Source: Methanoculleus marisnigri (GTDB lineage: Archaea; Halobacteriota; Methanomicrobia; Methanomicrobiales; Methanoculleaceae). Taken from it: DNA of 33,698 nucleotides. The position numbers and the translations under genes were made by a program. The notes beneath the pieces were generated by a model. That model had not been told where the DNA came from, ran no database searches, and worked only from the letters and a program-made list of their open reading frames with translations. The stretch covers positions 303-34,000 of the forward strand of contig DASQ01000039.1 in assembly GCA_002503885.1 (NCBI GenBank). Reading direction: 5' to 3'. Positions 1 through 7,938 of the stretch are shown here, piece after piece (the first letter of the stretch is position 1; each line of letters begins with the position of its first letter).

Positions 1-213
1 TTTTTCGGAAATATCTCTGTAATCCTATTAGAATCGAAAGGCCAAGCGGATCGCAGTGCCTAAATTTTATAGGCACATTACGCCTCAGTAAGCCGGACAT
101 AAAAGGGAGAAAGGAAGCGAATAATGGTGAAAGGAGCCACTATCGTGAGAATAGATGGTCCCGTGCGCCTAATCGCTACGGGAGGTTAGGTTCCATTACT
201 CGCTCGGCATACA
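1..213. other. Left-edge intergenic region with no convincing gene
   Basis: This stretch lies downstream of the leftward cysteine desulfurase gene. I see no tRNA or rRNA and no protein with family resemblance. A 21-codon rightward ORF (124-189) has a weak purine-rich stretch upstream, but nothing else supports it. The only clear structure is the palindrome at 56-76, listed separately. A nifU/iscU scaffold gene, which often accompanies nifS in archaea, is not present in these bases. Confidence 0.5.
56..76 (-). promoter_or_regulatory. Palindrome enclosing a TATA-like core (possible operator/promoter)
   Basis: A 7-base perfect inverted repeat, GTGCCTA at 56-62 and TAGGCAC at 70-76, flanks a 7-base A/T spacer. 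On the minus strand the centre reads CCTATAAAAT, a good archaeal TATA box. It could be a promoter for a leftward gene beyond the window edge, with a repressor site built over the TATA box. The reading is inference from shape only. A simple terminator hairpin is the alternative. Confidence 0.3.
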
Positions 214-1428
214 TCAGTCGACCCCCGGCATCCGGGAGGGGGCAGGCGTCAGCGGTGATATCTGCCGCAGCCGCCCGATCACCTCCGGCAGCACGTCCAG
301 AACGCAGTCGACGTCCTCCTCCGTGTTGGCGTCGCCGAGCGTCAGCCGGAGCGAGCCGTGGGCCTCCTCGTGGGGGAGGCCGGTCGCGAGCAGCACGTGC
401 GACGGTTCCGACGATGCCGAGGAGCAGGCGCTCCCCGTGGAGGCGCAGATCCCGCGGGCGTCGAGCAGCAGGAGGATCGACTCGCCCTCGACGTAGCGGA
501 AGCTGAAGTTCGCGTTGTTTGCGAGCCGCTCGATCGGGTGGCCGTTTAAGCGGGCATCCGGGATCGACCCGAGAACCCCCCGGACCAGCCGGTCACGCAT
601 CGCCGCAATCCGGCGGTTGTGCCCCTCGATATCGGCGGTCGCGAGTTCGATCGCCCGGCCGAGCCCGACGATCCCGGGGACGTTCTCGGTCCCGGCGCGC
701 CGTCCCCGCTCCTGTGCGCCGCCGTGGATAAGGCTCTCGACCCGGGTCCCCCGCCGGATGTAGAGCGCTCCGGTCCCCTTGGGCCCATAGAACTTGTGCC
801 CCGAGAGCGAGAGGAGGTCGATCCCCATTGCGTCGACGTCGATCGGCACCGCCCCGACCGCCTGGACCGCGTCGGTATGAAAGAGGACGCCGTGGTCGTG
901 CGCGATCCGGCCGATCTGGGCGACCGGCTGGATCGTCCCGATCTCGTTGTTCGCCATCATCACCGAGATCAGGGTGGTCTTATCGGTGATCGCGTCCTCG
1001 ACGTCGCCCGGGTCCACCCGGCCGAACTCGTCGACGGGCAGGTAGGTGACGGGCAGGTAGGTGACGGAGAACCCCTGCTTCTCCAGCCACGCGCAGGTAT
1101 GGAGGACGGCATGGTGCTCGATTCCGGAGGTGACGATATGGTCGCCGAGCTTCCGGTTCGCGAGAGCCGCTCCCTTGATCGCCCAGTTATCGGCTTCGCT
1201 GCCGCCGGCAGTAAAGAAGATCTCATTCGGCTCCGCCCCGAGGGCGGCTCCAACCTGCCCGCGTGCCTCTTCCACGCCCTGCCGGGACTCGCCGGCAAAC
1301 CGGTAGAGGGACGAGGGGTTGCCGAAATACCGGGAGAAGTACGGGGCCATCGCCGCGAGCACCTCCGGTTTCATGAATGTTGTCGCCGCGTGGTCCATAT
1401 ACACGGGACGCTGATCCGGGTCGTTCAT
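214..1428 (-). CDS. nifS: Cysteine desulfurase (NifS/IscS family)
   Basis: This 404-residue pyridoxal-phosphate enzyme takes sulfur from cysteine for Fe-S cluster and other thiolation pathways in the cytoplasm. The N-terminal YMDHAATT motif, the substrate/cofactor histidine pair near 105-106, the HTDAVQ motif (184-189) and the Schiff-base lysine in SGHKFYGPKG (Lys212) are all present. The catalytic persulfide cysteine lies in a mobile loop reading STGSACSS (Cys335), and the RAGTEN motif is near 244-249. Length is normal apart from a five-residue tandem duplication, VTYLP twice (about 122-131), described separately. The start is the ATG at 1428. The gene stands alone, with no scaffold protein gene beside it, and is divergent from dapL. 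NifS versus IscS cannot be separated by eye. Confidence 0.93.
   Translation of the reverse strand: MNDPDQRPVYMDHAATTFMKPEVLAAMAPYFSRYFGNPSSLYRFAGESRQGVEEARGQVGAALGAEPNEIFFTAGGSEADNWAIKGAALANRKLGDHIVTSGIEHHAVLHTCAWLEKQGFSVTYLPVTYLPVDEFGRVDPGDVEDAITDKTTLISVMMANNEIGTIQPVAQIGRIAHDHGVLFHTDAVQAVGAVPIDVDAMGIDLLSLSGHKFYGPKGTGALYIRRGTRVESLIHGGAQERGRRAGTENVPGIVGLGRAIELATADIEGHNRRIAAMRDRLVRGVLGSIPDARLNGHPIERLANNANFSFRYVEGESILLLLDARGICASTGSACSSASSEPSHVLLATGLPHEEAHGSLRLTLGDANTEEDVDCVLDVLPEVIGRLRQISPLTPAPSRMPGVD
1033..1067. repeat. 15-base tandem duplication inside the cysteine desulfurase gene
   Basis: The 15-base unit GACGGGCAGGTAGGT occurs at 1033-1047 and again at 1048-1062, followed by the first five bases of a third copy. 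Being a multiple of three, it keeps the frame and repeats VTYLP in the protein. It lies in the surface region between the fourth strand and the conserved VDEFGRVD stretch, so the enzyme is probably still active. Confidence 0.9.
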
Positions 1429-1507
1429 AGATAGTACAACGTTAGGTCTAAGACCGTATCAGCGTTACCGGTCCCGGACCGGCCGGGAGCCTTATGGGCC
1501 CGAGTAA

Positions 1508-1519
1508 GAAATTAAATAG
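1508..1519 (+). promoter_or_regulatory. TATA box of dapL
   Basis: The A/T-rich run AAATTAAATAGG is centred about 29 bases before the dapL ATG. With archaeal initiation usually about 25 bases past the TATA centre, the transcript would start almost at the start codon. This fits the absence of a Shine-Dalgarno sequence there. Confidence 0.5.
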
Positions 1520-1542
1520 GGTTTCATGCGCAATATCTGATA

Positions 1543-2691
1543 ATGTACTCGAGACGGATGGATCACCTTCCCCCTTATCTTTTTGCACGCATTGACGAGA
1601 TGAAAGAGGAGAAACGGCAACAGGGTGTCGATGTCATCGACCTCGGAGTCGGCGACCCCGACCTCCCCACCCCGCCGCATATCGTAGAGGCTCTCTGCGC
1701 CGCGGCCCGCGACGAAAAGAACCACCACTACCCCTCCTACACCGGCATGCTTGCCTACCGCGAGGCGGTGGCCGACTGGTACCGGGGCAGGTTCGGGGTC
1801 GATCTCGACCCGAAGAAGGAGACACTCGCGCTCATCGGGTCCAAAGAAGGCATCGCGCACATCGCCGAGGCCTTCGTCAACCCCGGCGAGATCGTCCTCG
1901 CTGCCGATCCGGGATACCCCGTCTACAAGACGTCCACGCTCTTTGCCGAAGGAAAGGTCCACGAACTGCCCATCCGGGCGGAGAACGACTTCCTCCCGGT
2001 GCTCGAGGATATCCCTGCCGACGTGGTGAAGCAGGCAAAACTGATCTTCATCAACTACCCAAACAACCCCACTGCGGCGATAGCGCCCCTCTCGTTCTTT
2101 GAGGAGGTCGTCGAGTTCGCGCGGGAGCACAACATCGTCGTCGTCCACGACAACGCCTACTCCGAGATCACCTTCGACGGCTACCGGGCACCCTCGTTCC
2201 TCGAGGTAGACGGCGCGATGGAGGTCGGGGTCGAGATGCACTCGCTCTCAAAGACCTACAACATGACCGGATGGCGGATCGGCATGGCCTGCGGGAACCC
2301 CGGGATCATCGCCGGGCTCGGCCGGGTCAAGACCAACGTCGACTCGGGCGCGTTCGACGCCATCCAGCACGCGGCGATCACCGCGCTCACCGGCCCCCAG
2401 GACTGCATACAGGAGGCCTGCTCGGTCTACCAGGAGCGCCGGGACGTGCTCGTGAAAGGGCTCTCGGAGATCGGCTTTGATGTCCAGGCGCCGAAAGCCA
2501 CCTTCTACGTCTGGGTGCCGGTCGACGACTGCATGGCGTTCTCCGCAAAACTCCTCGATGCGGCCGGGATCGTCGCGACTCCCGGACTCGGGTTCGGCAG
2601 CAACGGCGAGGGGTTCGTCCGGTTCGCCATAACCCGGTCGATCGAGCGGATCAACGAGGCGGTCGACCGTATGCGGGGGCTCGACCTGTGA
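1543..2691 (+). CDS. dapL: LL-diaminopimelate aminotransferase
   Basis: This 382-residue fold-type I PLP aminotransferase is predicted to convert tetrahydrodipicolinate to LL-diaminopimelate, the shortcut lysine route used by many methanogens. Visible motifs are the N-terminal PPYLFARIDE, LGVGDPDLPTP (34-44), the GSKEGI cofactor loop (99-104), NYPNNPTA (171-178), the Schiff-base lysine in SLSKTYNMTGWRIG (Lys237) and a C-terminal substrate arginine in VRFAITRS. The start ATG follows a TATA box at a leaderless distance, and the N-terminus matches the family. The next gene, lysA, encodes the last step of the same pathway and overlaps the stop codon. This makes DapL much more likely than an aspartate or alanine aminotransferase of the same superfamily. 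Confidence 0.9.
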   Translation: MYSRRMDHLPPYLFARIDEMKEEKRQQGVDVIDLGVGDPDLPTPPHIVEALCAAARDEKNHHYPSYTGMLAYREAVADWYRGRFGVDLDPKKETLALIGSKEGIAHIAEAFVNPGEIVLAADPGYPVYKTSTLFAEGKVHELPIRAENDFLPVLEDIPADVVKQAKLIFINYPNNPTAAIAPLSFFEEVVEFAREHNIVVVHDNAYSEITFDGYRAPSFLEVDGAMEVGVEMHSLSKTYNMTGWRIGMACGNPGIIAGLGRVKTNVDSGAFDAIQHAAITALTGPQDCIQEACSVYQERRDVLVKGLSEIGFDVQAPKATFYVWVPVDDCMAFSAKLLDAAGIVATPGLGFGSNGEGFVRFAITRSIERINEAVDRMRGLDL

Positions 2692-3980
2692 TCCTCCCCT
2701 CCCACCTCTCGGTCAGGGACGGCCACCTCCGGATCGGCGAGCACGATACGGTGGACCTTGCCGGACGGTTCGGCACCCCGCTCTACGTCACCGATGAGAT
2801 GCGGATCCGCGATAACTTCCGCCGTCTCTCCGGCGCGCTCACCGCCCACTACCCGAAGGTCAGCATACTCTACGCCGCAAAGGCGAACGGCAATCTGGCG
2901 GTCTTTCGGACGCTCGCGTCGATGGGCGCCGGGGCCGATGTCTTCTCGGCCGGCGAGGTCGCGCTCGCCCTTGCGGCGGGGATGCTTCCTTCGTCGCTCC
3001 TCTTCAACGGGAGTTCCAAGACCCCCGCCGACCTTGCCCTCGCCGTAGAGAAGGGCATCCGGGTCTCGGTGGACTCGCCCGACGAGCTCCGGCAGCTTGA
3101 GGCGGCAGCCGCGAAGGCCAACAAGACCGTCGATATCGCCTTCCGGGTCAACCCCGCGATCGAAGCCCCCACCCACCCAAAGATTGCCACAGGCCTCGCC
3201 ACGAGTAAGTTCGGCATCCCGGCGGGAGAGATCCTCGATGCCTACCGGGAGGCGCTCGCGCTCGAACATATCAACCCGATCGGGATCCACTGCCACATCG
3301 GCTCGCAGATCCTTGCCGTGGAACCCTTCGCCCGCGAGGTCGAGGTGCTGATCGATGTTGCCCGCGACCTCATCGGTATCGGGGTCGACGTGAAATTCAT
3401 CGATATCGGGGGAGGCCTCGGCATCCCCTACCGCCGGGAGACCGACCGGGCCCCGACGCCGGAGGAGTATGCGGGAGCGGTCATGCCGGTCTTCCTGAAG
3501 GGTATCCGGGACCTCGGGATCGAGCCCGAACTCTGGGTCGAGCCGGGCAGGTGGCTCGTCGCCGACTCGACGATCCTCTTAACCAGGGTCAACTCGGTCA
3601 AGACCGCTCATGCGAACTTCGCGAACGTCGACGCCGGGTTCAACCTCCTTGTGCGGCCGACGATGTACGACTCCTACCACGAAGTCGTGGCGGCAGACAG
3701 GGCGGACGCACCCGCGGTGCGGGAATATTCCGTCACGGGGCCGATCTGCGAGACGGGCGACATCCTTGCAAAGGGCCGGATGCTCCCCGATCTATCGGCC
3801 GGCAACCTCATCGCGGTGCTGGATGCAGGGGCGTATGGGTTTGCCATGTCGTCGCAGTATAACAGCCGCCCCCGGTGCGCCGAGGTGCTCCTCGCGGGCG
3901 CGAAGGCGGCCCTGATGCGCCGGGCAGAGACGATCGACGACCTGACCGCCCCCATGGTCACTCCGCCCTGGCAGGCATAA
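2688..3980 (+). CDS. lysA: Diaminopimelate decarboxylase
   Basis: This 430-residue enzyme of the alanine-racemase-like barrel class decarboxylates meso-diaminopimelate to L-lysine. The PLP lysine is in YAAKANGN (Lys65), the phosphate and ring contacts are in HCHIGSQ (201-207) and GGGLGIPY (241-248), and EPGR is at 285-288. The catalytic cysteine is in GPICETGD (Cys354), and the tyrosine-bearing GAYGFAMSSQYN motif follows. The GTG start overlaps the dapL TGA by four bases (GTGA), so the two are translationally coupled. A diaminopimelate epimerase gene is not in view and must lie elsewhere. Family length and all motifs are intact. Confidence 0.93.
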   Translation: MILPSHLSVRDGHLRIGEHDTVDLAGRFGTPLYVTDEMRIRDNFRRLSGALTAHYPKVSILYAAKANGNLAVFRTLASMGAGADVFSAGEVALALAAGMLPSSLLFNGSSKTPADLALAVEKGIRVSVDSPDELRQLEAAAAKANKTVDIAFRVNPAIEAPTHPKIATGLATSKFGIPAGEILDAYREALALEHINPIGIHCHIGSQILAVEPFAREVEVLIDVARDLIGIGVDVKFIDIGGGLGIPYRRETDRAPTPEEYAGAVMPVFLKGIRDLGIEPELWVEPGRWLVADSTILLTRVNSVKTAHANFANVDAGFNLLVRPTMYDSYHEVVAADRADAPAVREYSVTGPICETGDILAKGRMLPDLSAGNLIAVLDAGAYGFAMSSQYNSRPRCAEVLLAGAKAALMRRAETIDDLTAPMVTPPWQA

Positions 3981-3996
3981 GGAGCGGAGCGGCAGC

Positions 3997-5277
3997 GTGA
4001 AGTTCCACTATCTTCTTGTCGATGACCTCCTCGAAAAGGGGGAGTTCGAGCGCCGGGTGGAGGAGAAGGTAGCGGAGTCAGGGGACCTGCTCGACGACCG
4101 GACGGCGGCGATGCTGGTCGTCAAAGACCTCGGGCGGGCGCATATCCGGATACACGACCTCCCGGCCGCCCCGAGCCTCGCCTGCTTCTTTGCAAAGGTG
4201 CTCTCCGTCGAGGAGCCCCGGGAATTCGAGCGGCCCGACGGCACGACCGGCCTCGTCGCAAACGTGACGGTGGGCGACGAGACCGGCAGGGCCAGGCTGA
4301 CCCTCTGGGACGAGAAAGCCGGCGCCGTCCACGAGATCGAGGCAGGGGACGTCCTCGAGATCCTCGGCCGGCCGAAGGGCAAAGGAAAGGTCCCCGACGT
4401 CACCGCCGTCGCCGTCGAGAAAGCAGCGTGCGAGATCACCTGCGACGATACAGGAGCCCCCGCGCTTGGGCCGGGAGGCGACCTCGAAGTCAGGCTCATT
4501 GCCATCAAGAACCCGCGGACGTTCAAGAAGCGCGACGGCGGCACCGGGGAGATGGTTGAAGCGGTGATCGGCAACGAAGACGGTGTCTTCCGGCTTGTCG
4601 CCTGGACCCCCGCAGTCCTCGAAGGGTTGGAAGCCGGGGGAAACGTCGTCATCCGCGGCGCCACCGCCCGGGAGGGCGAGCAGGGCATCGAGTACAGCCT
4701 CGGCGAGGCGGCGTCCGTCTCGCGCTCCGACCGGGAGATCAGCCTCACGCTCGATACCGTCGCGGATGTCGTGGAAGGGAGATCGTATTCGCTTGCCGGA
4801 ACGGTGGCAGGCGTGCAGCCCTCTCACGCGTTTGTCACGCGGAGCGGGAGGCAGTCCTGTGTCCGAAACCTGGTCCTCGCCGACGAGACGGGGGAGGTTC
4901 CGGTCGTTATCTGGGGCGAGAAGGCGGACGGGCACCTGGTAGCCGGCGACCGGATCGAGATCTATAACGCAACTGCCCGGCGGGGGCGATACGGCGACAT
5001 CGAGGTGCATCTCTCGTGGGGGAGCGCTCTCGTTCTCCTCGCACAGGAGGAGAAGGAGGTGGAGGTCGAAGGGACGATCATCGCCACCCGGGAGGGGATC
5101 GCTCTTGATACCGGGGAAGCCTGCTACCTCCTCGCCGAGCCGCTGCCCATCGGATCTATTGTGCGCGCCCGGGGCCGGGTGCATAGGGGCGTGATCAGTC
5201 CAGGCGACATCGAGGCCGTAACGCCCGATCCCCAGGATTTGCAGCGCCGCCTGGATCAGTTCTCCGGGAGACCCTGA
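3997..5277 (+). CDS. RPA-like single-stranded DNA-binding protein (OB-fold repeats)
   Basis: This 426-residue protein resembles euryarchaeal replication protein A, which covers single-stranded DNA in replication and repair. After a helical N-terminal segment (1-60), three OB-fold units can be traced at about 62-150, 158-255 and 258-345. Each has a pattern ending in a strand such as RLTLWDEKA, RLVAWTPA or PVVIWGEKA. A shorter fourth unit is at about 345-420. I see no CxxC zinc finger of the kind found at the C-terminus of some methanogen RPAs. The GTG start has a GGAG about 13 bases upstream; it follows lysA by 16 bases and may be co-transcribed with it. radA lies next, a common functional partner. 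Confidence 0.85.
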   Translation: MKFHYLLVDDLLEKGEFERRVEEKVAESGDLLDDRTAAMLVVKDLGRAHIRIHDLPAAPSLACFFAKVLSVEEPREFERPDGTTGLVANVTVGDETGRARLTLWDEKAGAVHEIEAGDVLEILGRPKGKGKVPDVTAVAVEKAACEITCDDTGAPALGPGGDLEVRLIAIKNPRTFKKRDGGTGEMVEAVIGNEDGVFRLVAWTPAVLEGLEAGGNVVIRGATAREGEQGIEYSLGEAASVSRSDREISLTLDTVADVVEGRSYSLAGTVAGVQPSHAFVTRSGRQSCVRNLVLADETGEVPVVIWGEKADGHLVAGDRIEIYNATARRGRYGDIEVHLSWGSALVLLAQEEKEVEVEGTIIATREGIALDTGEACYLLAEPLPIGSIVRARGRVHRGVISPGDIEAVTPDPQDLQRRLDQFSGRP

Positions 5278-5385
5278 TCCCGATCTTCACTTTCGCCCCG
5301 CACGGCGAGCGACCTTTATGGTTCCCGCTATAGACTCTTAGTGTAAGCAGAGCAGACACACCATAGAGATCAAGTGAGGATTGAG

Positions 5386-6360
5386 ATGACAGAGATTGAT
5401 CTTGAAGATTTACCCGGCGTCGGATCCACCACCGCCGATAAGCTCCGCGAGGCCGGATACGGCACCGTCGAGAGCATTGCAACGGCCACCACGTCGGATC
5501 TCGCTGAAGCGGCTGAGATCGGCGAGGGGACCGCAAAGAAAGTGATCCTGGCCGCCCGGAAGATGGCGGATATCGGGGGGTTCAAGACGGGCCGCGATAT
5601 CCTGGACAAGAGAAAGGATATCAAGAAGCTGAAGACGCTGGTCCCCGAGTTCGACGAACTGGTGGGCGGCGGACTTGAGACCCAGGCGATAACAGAGGTC
5701 TACGGCGAGTTCGGGTCAGGGAAGAGCCAGCTCGTCCACCAGATGGCCGTCAACGCCCAGCTCCCCATAGAACTTGGCGGTCTGCACGGGTGCGTCCTCT
5801 ACGTCGATACCGAGAACACGTTCCGCCCGGAGCGAATCGAGCAGATGGTCAACGGGCTCCCCGAAGAGGCGGACATCGGCCCGCTCGAGGATATCCTCGA
5901 GCGGATCCACGTCGCGAGAGCACACAGCTCCGACCACCAGATGCTGCTCCTTGAGACCGCACGAGAACTGGCAAACGACCTGCGGACCTCCGATTACCCG
6001 GTAAAGCTCTTCGTCATCGACTCGTTGACGTCCCTCTTCCGCTCGGAGTACGCAGGGCGCGGCACGCTCGCCGCCCGGCAGCAGAAACTGAATCGCCACA
6101 TGCATGACCTCCTGAAACTGATCGACGACCACAACGCCGTCGGTCTCGTGACCAACCAGGTGATGTCAAACCCTGCCGTCCTCTTCGGCGACCCCACGAA
6201 ACCGATCGGCGGCAACATCGTCGGGCACACCGCAACCTTCCGGCTCTACCTCAGGAAGAGCAAGGGCGGCAAGAGGGTTGCCCGCCTGGTAGACAGCCCT
6301 AACCTCCCCGAGGGCGAGGCGGCATTCATGGTTGAACAGGCCGGGCTCAAGCAGTGCTGA
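5386..6360 (+). CDS. radA: DNA repair and recombination protein RadA
   Basis: This archaeal RecA/Rad51 recombinase forms filaments on single-stranded DNA and drives strand exchange. At 324 residues it has the usual length. An N-terminal helix-hairpin-helix domain (LEDLPGVG, 6-13) is followed by a GGFKTG linker resembling the polymerisation motif. The Walker A is GEFGSGKS (107-114), the Walker B LFVIDSLTS (208-216), and the DNA-binding loop region NQVMSNPAVLFGDP (257-270). I chose the ATG at 5386 because GTGAGG lies just upstream; a GTG at 5374 would add four residues. A TATA-like CTTTATGG near 5314 suggests its own promoter. The last seven bases overlap the next gene. Confidence 0.95.
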   Translation: MTEIDLEDLPGVGSTTADKLREAGYGTVESIATATTSDLAEAAEIGEGTAKKVILAARKMADIGGFKTGRDILDKRKDIKKLKTLVPEFDELVGGGLETQAITEVYGEFGSGKSQLVHQMAVNAQLPIELGGLHGCVLYVDTENTFRPERIEQMVNGLPEEADIGPLEDILERIHVARAHSSDHQMLLLETARELANDLRTSDYPVKLFVIDSLTSLFRSEYAGRGTLAARQQKLNRHMHDLLKLIDDHNAVGLVTNQVMSNPAVLFGDPTKPIGGNIVGHTATFRLYLRKSKGGKRVARLVDSPNLPEGEAAFMVEQAGLKQC

Positions 6361-7058
6361 AGGCGCTAGTAACGGATGTCGACGGCACCATCACCGACCG
6401 GCGGCGGCGGATCAACACCGCGGCCGTCGATGCCGTCCGGACCCTCGTCGACGCCGGGATCGAGGTCGTCCTTGCAAGCGGGAACACCGTCTGCTTCATG
6501 GACGGTCTCTGCAAGATGGTCGGGACGGACGGGACCATCATCGGCGAGAACGGCGGTGTCTACCGGAGGGGGTTTCCCGGCACCCTCCATATTCCCGGCG
6601 ACCAGACGGCCTGCCTGGAAGCGTTTGAGGTCTTAAAGGACTATTTTGCCGGAAACGGCGTCGAACTCGAACTCTACAGCGCACAGTACCGGTTCGCGGA
6701 CGTGGCCTTCGCCCGGAACATCGATGTCGATGAAGCGAGAAGGGTCATCCATGACCGCCAGCTCCCCGTCAAGGTGCTCGACACCGGGTTTGCGGTCCAC
6801 CTCCAGACACCCGGCGTGAACAAGGGAACGGCGATGCGGGAACTCGCAAGAGAGATGGGGCTTTCCCCCACGGAGATGATGGCTATCGGCGACTCCGAAA
6901 ACGACATCGAGATGCTTGAAGTTGCCGGCATCGGCGTCGCAGTGCGAAATGCCCCGGCCCTGACACGCACGGCGGCAGACTGGGTCACCGAAGGGACCTA
7001 TGGGGACGGATTTTTAGAAGCGGTAAAAAAGTATTATCCGGATCTCTTCAGCAGGTAG
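6354..7058 (+). CDS. Phosphoglycolate phosphatase, archaeal HAD type IIB
   Basis: This 234-residue HAD-superfamily phosphatase hydrolyses 2-phosphoglycolate in characterised archaeal relatives. Motif I is DVDGTIT with Asp8 and Asp10, motif II is the serine in LASGNT (Ser42), motif III is the lysine in GVNKG (Lys157) and motif IV is GDSEND (179-184). The cap between motifs II and III is the C2 type. The GTG start overlaps the radA stop by seven bases, which implies translational coupling. In a methanogen with phosphoribulokinase, and presumably RuBisCO, scavenging of phosphoglycolate would make sense, though other sugar phosphates are possible substrates. Its 3' end overlaps the convergent PRC-barrel gene by 25 bases. 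Confidence 0.87.
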   Translation: MLKALVTDVDGTITDRRRRINTAAVDAVRTLVDAGIEVVLASGNTVCFMDGLCKMVGTDGTIIGENGGVYRRGFPGTLHIPGDQTACLEAFEVLKDYFAGNGVELELYSAQYRFADVAFARNIDVDEARRVIHDRQLPVKVLDTGFAVHLQTPGVNKGTAMRELAREMGLSPTEMMAIGDSENDIEMLEVAGIGVAVRNAPALTRTAADWVTEGTYGDGFLEAVKKYYPDLFSR

Positions 7059-7291
7059 CGATCGACCACGACATAGTCTTTTATGTCCTTCACCGCCTCG
7101 AACGGAACGAGCATCTTGTCCCCATCTGTCCTGTAGCCCTCAGTCCTGAACGTCTCGTCCGGTTTGACGAGCAGGTCGACAACCTGTCCGGTGTTGAGGT
7201 CGACCATGATATTCTTGATAGTCCCGATGAGCATCCCATCATTACTCATCACTTTCTTCCTCGCAAGGGCACGGCAGAACGTTTTGCTCAT
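7034..7291 (-). CDS. Small PRC-barrel domain protein
   Basis: This 85-residue protein has the beta-barrel pattern of the PRC domain: a strand ending in GMLIGTIKNIMVDLNTG, then VVDLLVKPDE and MLVPFEAVKDIKDYVVVD. PRC domains occur in RNA-processing (RimM), photosynthetic and cell-division proteins. Small stand-alone archaeal copies such as this are often linked to division machinery, but nothing here fixes the role. The ATG at 7291 lies about 28 bases from a clear TATA box, so the message is probably leaderless. The 3' end overlaps the convergent phosphatase gene. Confidence 0.82.
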   Translation of the reverse strand: MSKTFCRALARKKVMSNDGMLIGTIKNIMVDLNTGQVVDLLVKPDETFRTEGYRTDGDKMLVPFEAVKDIKDYVVVDRYLLKRSG

Positions 7292-7314
7292 ACAGAACCG
7301 TGGGGCGTTTGTAC

Positions 7315-7323
7315 TATTTAAAT
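7315..7323 (-). promoter_or_regulatory. TATA box of the PRC-barrel gene
   Basis: On the minus strand the sequence reads CATTTAAATAG, a strong archaeal TATA box centred about 28 bases from the start codon at 7291. This distance predicts a leaderless transcript. Confidence 0.65.
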
Positions 7324-7559
7324 GTTCTAAAGTCCATAAAACCCCGGGAAAGCGGCATTATAGAATCCTTCACCAGGGGAGGGTGCCACTGCCGTTGTCG
7401 GGGGCTGCAGAGGGGTCCTCGGGACTAAATTGTTCCCGATAGCCAGAACCCTTTACCGGGCGATGCTGGCGTGCCGCAGGTCTTACTCACAGAAACGCCT
7501 CAGGCCTCGTCTCACACAAGGAGCCGGAGATCCTTTAGACGGGCGACCACTCACCTGAC

Positions 7560-7577
7560 GGTAAAAATAAGAAGTAG
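7560..7577 (-). terminator. T-rich terminator of the histone gene
   Basis: Just past the histone stop codon the minus strand runs CTTCTTATTTTTACC. Archaeal RNA polymerase commonly terminates at such U-rich runs. The rest of the gap up to the PRC promoter (7324-7559) holds no gene I can support. Confidence 0.5.
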
Positions 7578-7584
7578 GGTTGAT

Positions 7585-7794
7585 TTATCTCACGGTCTCG
7601 GCTGCCATCCTGACATCAGTTGCCTTGACCGTCTTTCTGCCCGCATGACCCGCCAGCTTGATCGCCTCTTTCGCGATCCGTGACGCGTACTGTTCCATCA
7701 GTTTTGCGAGTTCTTCATTTGCATCGGAACTCACTCGTTCCGCGCCGGACTTCTTTACAATTCTGCCAACTGGTGCCAGAGGTATATCTGTCAT
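7585..7794 (-). CDS. Archaeal histone
   Basis: This 69-residue single histone-fold protein packages DNA into archaeal nucleosome-like fibres. The pattern is the classic HMf type: PLAPVGRIVKKSGAERVS, a long central helix through ELAKLMEQYASRIAKEAIKLA, then GRKTVKATDVRMAA. There are no tails. Upstream on the minus strand are a purine-rich ribosome-binding stretch (GGGGGAAATGAG), a perfect 10-base-pair hairpin in the leader and a strong TATA box about 90 bases from the start. The leader is unusually long for this window, where several promoters look leaderless, which suggests control at the mRNA level. Confidence 0.95.
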   Translation of the reverse strand: MTDIPLAPVGRIVKKSGAERVSSDANEELAKLMEQYASRIAKEAIKLAGHAGRKTVKATDVRMAAETVR

Positions 7795-7817
7795 GATCTC
7801 ATTTCCCCCTTTTCATT

Positions 7818-7850
7818 GAGTTCTGTGAAATGCACTCACACACAGAACTC
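7818..7850 (-). promoter_or_regulatory. Perfect hairpin in the histone mRNA leader
   Basis: GAGTTCTGTG (7818-7827) and CACAGAACTC (7841-7850) form a perfect 10-base inverted repeat around a 13-base loop. It lies between the TATA box and the ribosome-binding site, so it should be transcribed. It could be an RNA regulatory stem or, as DNA, a binding site for a dimeric regulator. Confidence 0.55.
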
Positions 7851-7877
7851 GTTTTACAGAAGCACCATAGGTATTCT

Positions 7878-7888
7878 CATATAAATAC
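7878..7888 (-). promoter_or_regulatory. TATA box of the histone gene
   Basis: On the minus strand the bases read AGTATTTATATGAG, an excellent TATA box. It predicts initiation near 7857-7860 and a leader of about 65 bases that contains the hairpin. Confidence 0.6.
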
Positions 7889-7938
7889 TTATCTGATTCC
7901 AGAGGGGTTGAAGCGCGAAATTCCCTTCGGGGAGGGGA

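Noticed and set aside
124..189. 21-codon rightward ORF near the left edge with a TATA-like element before it
   Set aside because: Too short, no homology recognised, and only a weak ribosome-binding site; kept as a note in the intergenic feature.
619..1434. 271-codon open frame on the plus strand opposite the cysteine desulfurase gene
   Set aside because: It is the antisense shadow of a gene with all family motifs; its sequence is charged, repetitive and unlike any family.
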